64,000 nucleotides of DNA, from positions 87,455 through 151,454 of the forward strand of contig NZ_JAIWJY010000010.1 of NCBI RefSeq assembly GCF_028829235.1, written 5' to 3'. Shown here piece by piece: positions 61,394 to 64,000 of this stretch. Position numbers and translations under genes: made by a program. The stretch is from Tenacibaculum larymnensis (GTDB taxonomy: Bacteria > Bacteroidota > Bacteroidia > Flavobacteriales > Flavobacteriaceae). A model generated the notes under the pieces. The model worked only from the letters and a program-made list of their open reading frames with translations. It ran no database searches and was not told where the DNA came from. Position 1 is the first letter of the stretch. Each line of letters starts with the position of its first letter.

Positions 61394-62314
61394 TTAAAAG
61401 AATCTAGGAGATTTCATTGCTAGTTCTTTGAATATTTCCCATTTAATCATTAGTTCATAGGTTCCAGAATTGTAGTTACTGTAATTAGAGGTAGTGAGGT
61501 CGTAAGCTAATCCTATATGTAAATTTCTAGAAGCTTGAAGTCCTATCAGAGCACTAATAGAATCATCCCACCTCCAAGCTATACCTGCTGTAAATTTTTC
61601 ATTGAAAAGAAAATTAGCCGATACATCTAAGGATAAAGGTGCGCCATTTACAATTTTTGTTAAAAATGCGGGTTTAAACTTAATATTTTCGTTTAAATTA
61701 AATACATACCCACCAATTAAAAATAAGTGCATTCGTTCTTTTGCGATATCACCTCCATTATTAGAGTCATCATAATGATCTGTGTTAATGAAGTTAGGAA
61801 TAGCTGCTCCCAAATACCAGTTAGAAGTGTAGTAATAAATACCGGCTCCAATAGTTGGTAAAAACCTGTTAATGTTTCCAGTTAAACTTTTATCGTCTCT
61901 ATCTTTAACAAGGCCTTTGTTCCAATCAACATATAAATGTCTTGCTCCAAGTTTCAACCCAAAAGCCAAATTTCCTTCATCACTGGTACGAACTGTATAA
62001 GAAGCATTGATATCCAGAAAAACCTCATTGGCAGGGCCTATTCTATCATTAGTAAGGTTAATACCTAGCCCAACACCGCTAAAGCCTAGAGGAGTATCGA
62101 AACTTAGCGTTTGAGTGTCTGGGGCACCTTCAATACCAACCCATTGAGTTCTTGCAAGAGCATTTATTATAGTATGTCCGCTTGATCCAGCATATGCTGG
62201 GTTCACACTCATAGTGTTATACATATATTGAGTATATTGAGGATCTTGTTGAGCATTTACATTTATTAATATTTGTATTAAGAATATTAATGTGTATAAG
62301 TGTTTTAATTTCAT
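61394..62314 (-). CDS. PorP/SprF family type IX secretion membrane protein
   Basis: This 306-residue protein has a signal peptide (residues 1-21) and the signature QQDPQYTQYMYNTMSVNPAYAG at the mature start. The rest is a beta-barrel ending in MKSPRFF. SprF-like proteins help deliver a specific adhesin through the type IX system, and the adhesin gene lies directly upstream (10 bp). The trio adhesin-PorP-OmpA is a standard flavobacterial operon. Confidence 0.96.
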   Translation of the reverse strand: MKLKHLYTLIFLIQILINVNAQQDPQYTQYMYNTMSVNPAYAGSSGHTIINALARTQWVGIEGAPDTQTLSFDTPLGFSGVGLGINLTNDRIGPANEVFLDINASYTVRTSDEGNLAFGLKLGARHLYVDWNKGLVKDRDDKSLTGNINRFLPTIGAGIYYYTSNWYLGAAIPNFINTDHYDDSNNGGDIAKERMHLFLIGGYVFNLNENIKFKPAFLTKIVNGAPLSLDVSANFLFNEKFTAGIAWRWDDSISALIGLQASRNLHIGLAYDLTTSNYSNYNSGTYELMIKWEIFKELAMKSPRFF

Positions 62315-62324
62315 ATTATTTTTT

Positions 62325-64000
62325 TTATCTATTAATGTATAACCAGCCTACTTTTGGTTTTGATCCATCACCTAAATCGATAACATAAAAATAGGTGCCT
62401 GAAGGTAATTTTTCATCAACATTAATTGTTGTTCTTCCATTAGAAGTTCCGTTAAAAACAACGTCTTTATTGTTATAGCCAGAAGCTTTGTATACAGTGT
62501 TACCCCATCTGTTAAAAATCTCAACAGTATTATTACTATATTCAGGTCTGTCTATACAAGAGATGAAGAAAATATCATTATCACCATCACTACCAGGAGT
62601 CATGATGTTATAGGGAGTACCACATGGTTTTGTGTTAGGATCCAGATAGTCGGGAATACCATTATCATCGGTATCAAGAGCATCGTTGGTTGTTGGGTCA
62701 GAGTCACCAGGATTTTCATCTGAAGTATTAATACCATCGTTGTCATCATCAATATCTTGAAAATCTGGAATACCATCTCCATCATTATCAGAAATGTCTA
62801 CAGGAGTGCCTCCGTTATCTGTGTCATAAGTATCATCCAAACCATCTCCATCTGAGTCATTTCCAGAAGGAAGGCTATCAGGTATCCCATCACTATTATC
62901 ATCATTTCCTTCAATAACATCTGGAACCCCATCATTATCACTATCAGTATCAAGACTGTCAGGTATATCGTCTTCATCAGTATCTATGTTGCCATCTCCT
63001 TCATCGGTATCTAAAATTCCATCATTATCATCATCAATGTCGGTAATATCAGGAATTCCATCATTATCAGAGTCTAGTAAACTGTATGAATGAGTATCAG
63101 TAGCAGAAGCAGTATTTCCAGCAGTATCAGTAGTAGTAACACTTGCTTCTACAGTCGTGTCTGAGTCAGCTGCTAAGTCAGAACCTGTTACATCAATGCT
63201 GTAGTTTCCACTGGAATCTACCGTTCCTGTATAGGTATTTCCGTTGATTATTAAGGTTACAGTATCACCTGTGTTAAAGTCACCAGTCACAGTTCCAGTC
63301 ACAGGGATGTTAGTTCCTGCTTCTACTGCGTCAATGGTATTGTCTGAAGTGATATTATTAATGATAATAGAAAGGGTAGGAGGTGTGGTATCTACATTGT
63401 ACAGATGAGTATCAGTAGCAGAAGCAGTATTTCCAGCAGTATCAGTAGTAGTAACACTTGCCTCTACAGTCGTGTCTGAGTCAGCTGCTAAGTCTGAGCC
63501 TGAGACATCTATACTGTAGTTTCCGCTGGCATCTACTGTTCCGGTATAGCTGTTTCCGTTGATTATTAAGGTTACCGTGTCGCCTGTATTGAAGTCACCA
63601 CCGACCGTTCCGGTTACTGCAATAGTGTTTCCTGCTTCTGTTGCATTGACAATGTTATCTGCCGTGATGTTGTCTACACTAATGGTAGGAACTGGATCCG
63701 TCGTGTCTACATTATAAACATGATTAGTGTTCGCAAAGCAAGATTTAGTCGATAGGAAGCTTCCATTTACAGTTGTGTCTGTGTCAGCTGCTAAGTCTGA
63801 GCCCGGAATATTTATGCTGTAGTTTCCACTGGCATCTACTGTTCCGGTATAGCTGTTTCTGTTGATCACTAATGTTACAGTGTCGCCGGTATTGAAATCT
63901 CCGCCTACCGTTCCGGTTACTGCAATGGTTGTTCCTGCTTCTGTTGCATTGACAATGTTGTCTACTGTAATATTATCTATAGTTAAGTTAACTACTCCTC
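62325..64000 (-). CDS. Large repetitive surface adhesin, C-terminal part (5' end outside window)
   Basis: The frame is open to the window edge, giving 558 codons. It has at least three Ig-like repeats of 105 residues or near (core GDFNTGDTVTLIINGNSYTG), then an Asp-rich stretch of thrombospondin type 3 repeats (DSDNDGIPD type, about 120 residues from 62900-63080 leftwards), and a C-terminal gliding-motility-type sorting domain (IFNRWGNTVYKASGYNNK to GWLYINR). It would be exported by the type IX system with the PorP/SprF protein. Full length is likely several thousand residues. Confidence 0.94.
   Translation of the reverse strand, partial: GVVNLTIDNITVDNIVNATEAGTTIAVTGTVGGDFNTGDTVTLVINRNSYTGTVDASGNYSINIPGSDLAADTDTTVNGSFLSTKSCFANTNHVYNVDTTDPVPTISVDNITADNIVNATEAGNTIAVTGTVGGDFNTGDTVTLIINGNSYTGTVDASGNYSIDVSGSDLAADSDTTVEASVTTTDTAGNTASATDTHLYNVDTTPPTLSIIINNITSDNTIDAVEAGTNIPVTGTVTGDFNTGDTVTLIINGNTYTGTVDSSGNYSIDVTGSDLAADSDTTVEASVTTTDTAGNTASATDTHSYSLLDSDNDGIPDITDIDDDNDGILDTDEGDGNIDTDEDDIPDSLDTDSDNDGVPDVIEGNDDNSDGIPDSLPSGNDSDGDGLDDTYDTDNGGTPVDISDNDGDGIPDFQDIDDDNDGINTSDENPGDSDPTTNDALDTDDNGIPDYLDPNTKPCGTPYNIMTPGSDGDNDIFFISCIDRPEYSNNTVEIFNRWGNTVYKASGYNNKDVVFNGTSNGRTTINVDEKLPSGTYFYVIDLGDGSKPKVGWLYINR
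63091..64000 (-). repeat. 315-bp tandem repeats encoding Ig-like domains
   Basis: The sequence starting TGAGTATCAGTAGCAG at 63091 recurs at 63406, a period of 315 bp. The third copy, expected at 63721, keeps the domain core but has a replaced and 12-bp shorter linker. The copies share long identical stretches, which points to recent duplication. Confidence 0.88.

Noticed and set aside
63091..64000. Regularly spaced DNA repeats that could suggest a CRISPR array
   Set aside because: The period is 315 bp, it lies in an open reading frame, and the translated copies are Ig-like domains.

Overview
The window is AT-rich chromosomal DNA of a marine-type member of the Flavobacteriaceae (Bacteroidota); a Tenacibaculum-like genome would fit, but the genus is an inference. 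The evidence is a PorP/SprF protein and a type IX secretion C-terminal domain, promoters of the Bacteroidota form TTG-N17-20-TAnnTTTG, the conserved neighbourhood pdxA-DUF177-rpmF-fabH-accB-accC, and a DksA-like protein lacking zinc ligands. I saw no complete tRNA, no rRNA and no CRISPR array.

Layout. 1-27 kb is mostly housekeeping: the end of an M23 peptidase, a GH3-like enzyme, MOSC, a TetR/HD-domain pair with a visible operator, a S41 protease, dCMP deaminase, HupE/UreJ, Lrp, a DUF2975/XRE pair, UmuC/UmuD, bacilliredoxin, a TerB-DnaJ protein, ileS-dksA-like, an M61 peptidase, lspA, YeeE/YedE sulfur transporters, kdtA, fatty-acid genes, pdxA and ribE.

27-53.5 kb is a stress island. It holds four tandem universal stress proteins, Hsp20, a B12-dependent ribonucleotide reductase, a beta-CASP RNase, an ATP-cone/nuclease protein, a BCCT transporter with an outer-membrane partner, an Mla-type lipid transporter, two patatins, an L,D-transpeptidase, a D-lactate-dehydrogenase-like enzyme, a sigma-like factor, and a two-component pair. 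The kinase has a FixL-like PAS domain; the response regulator carries a CRP/FNR-type DNA-binding half. I found ten TGA-N6-TCA palindromes (TGAT-N4-RTCA) in this island. Nine lie exactly 23 bp, and one 22 bp, from a -7 box (TAnnTTTR or one change from it) of a downstream gene. This is the geometry of class II CRP/FNR activation. I propose that the kinase/regulator pair drives a low-oxygen or dormancy regulon of which this island is the core. The gene content (Hsp20, universal stress proteins, class II ribonucleotide reductase) resembles the mycobacterial DosR regulon, but the regulator family differs.

54.5-59.4 kb is a small integrated element: a 22-bp tRNA 3' end with its terminator, a tyrosine integrase, an S24-type repressor with a candidate operator, a small helix-turn-helix protein, a structured non-coding stretch, and a frame-disrupted replication-initiator-like gene. 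No intact tRNA or second att copy is visible to the right, so the true right boundary is unknown. 59.4-64 kb carries an OmpA-family protein, PorP/SprF and the end of a large repetitive adhesin that runs off the window.
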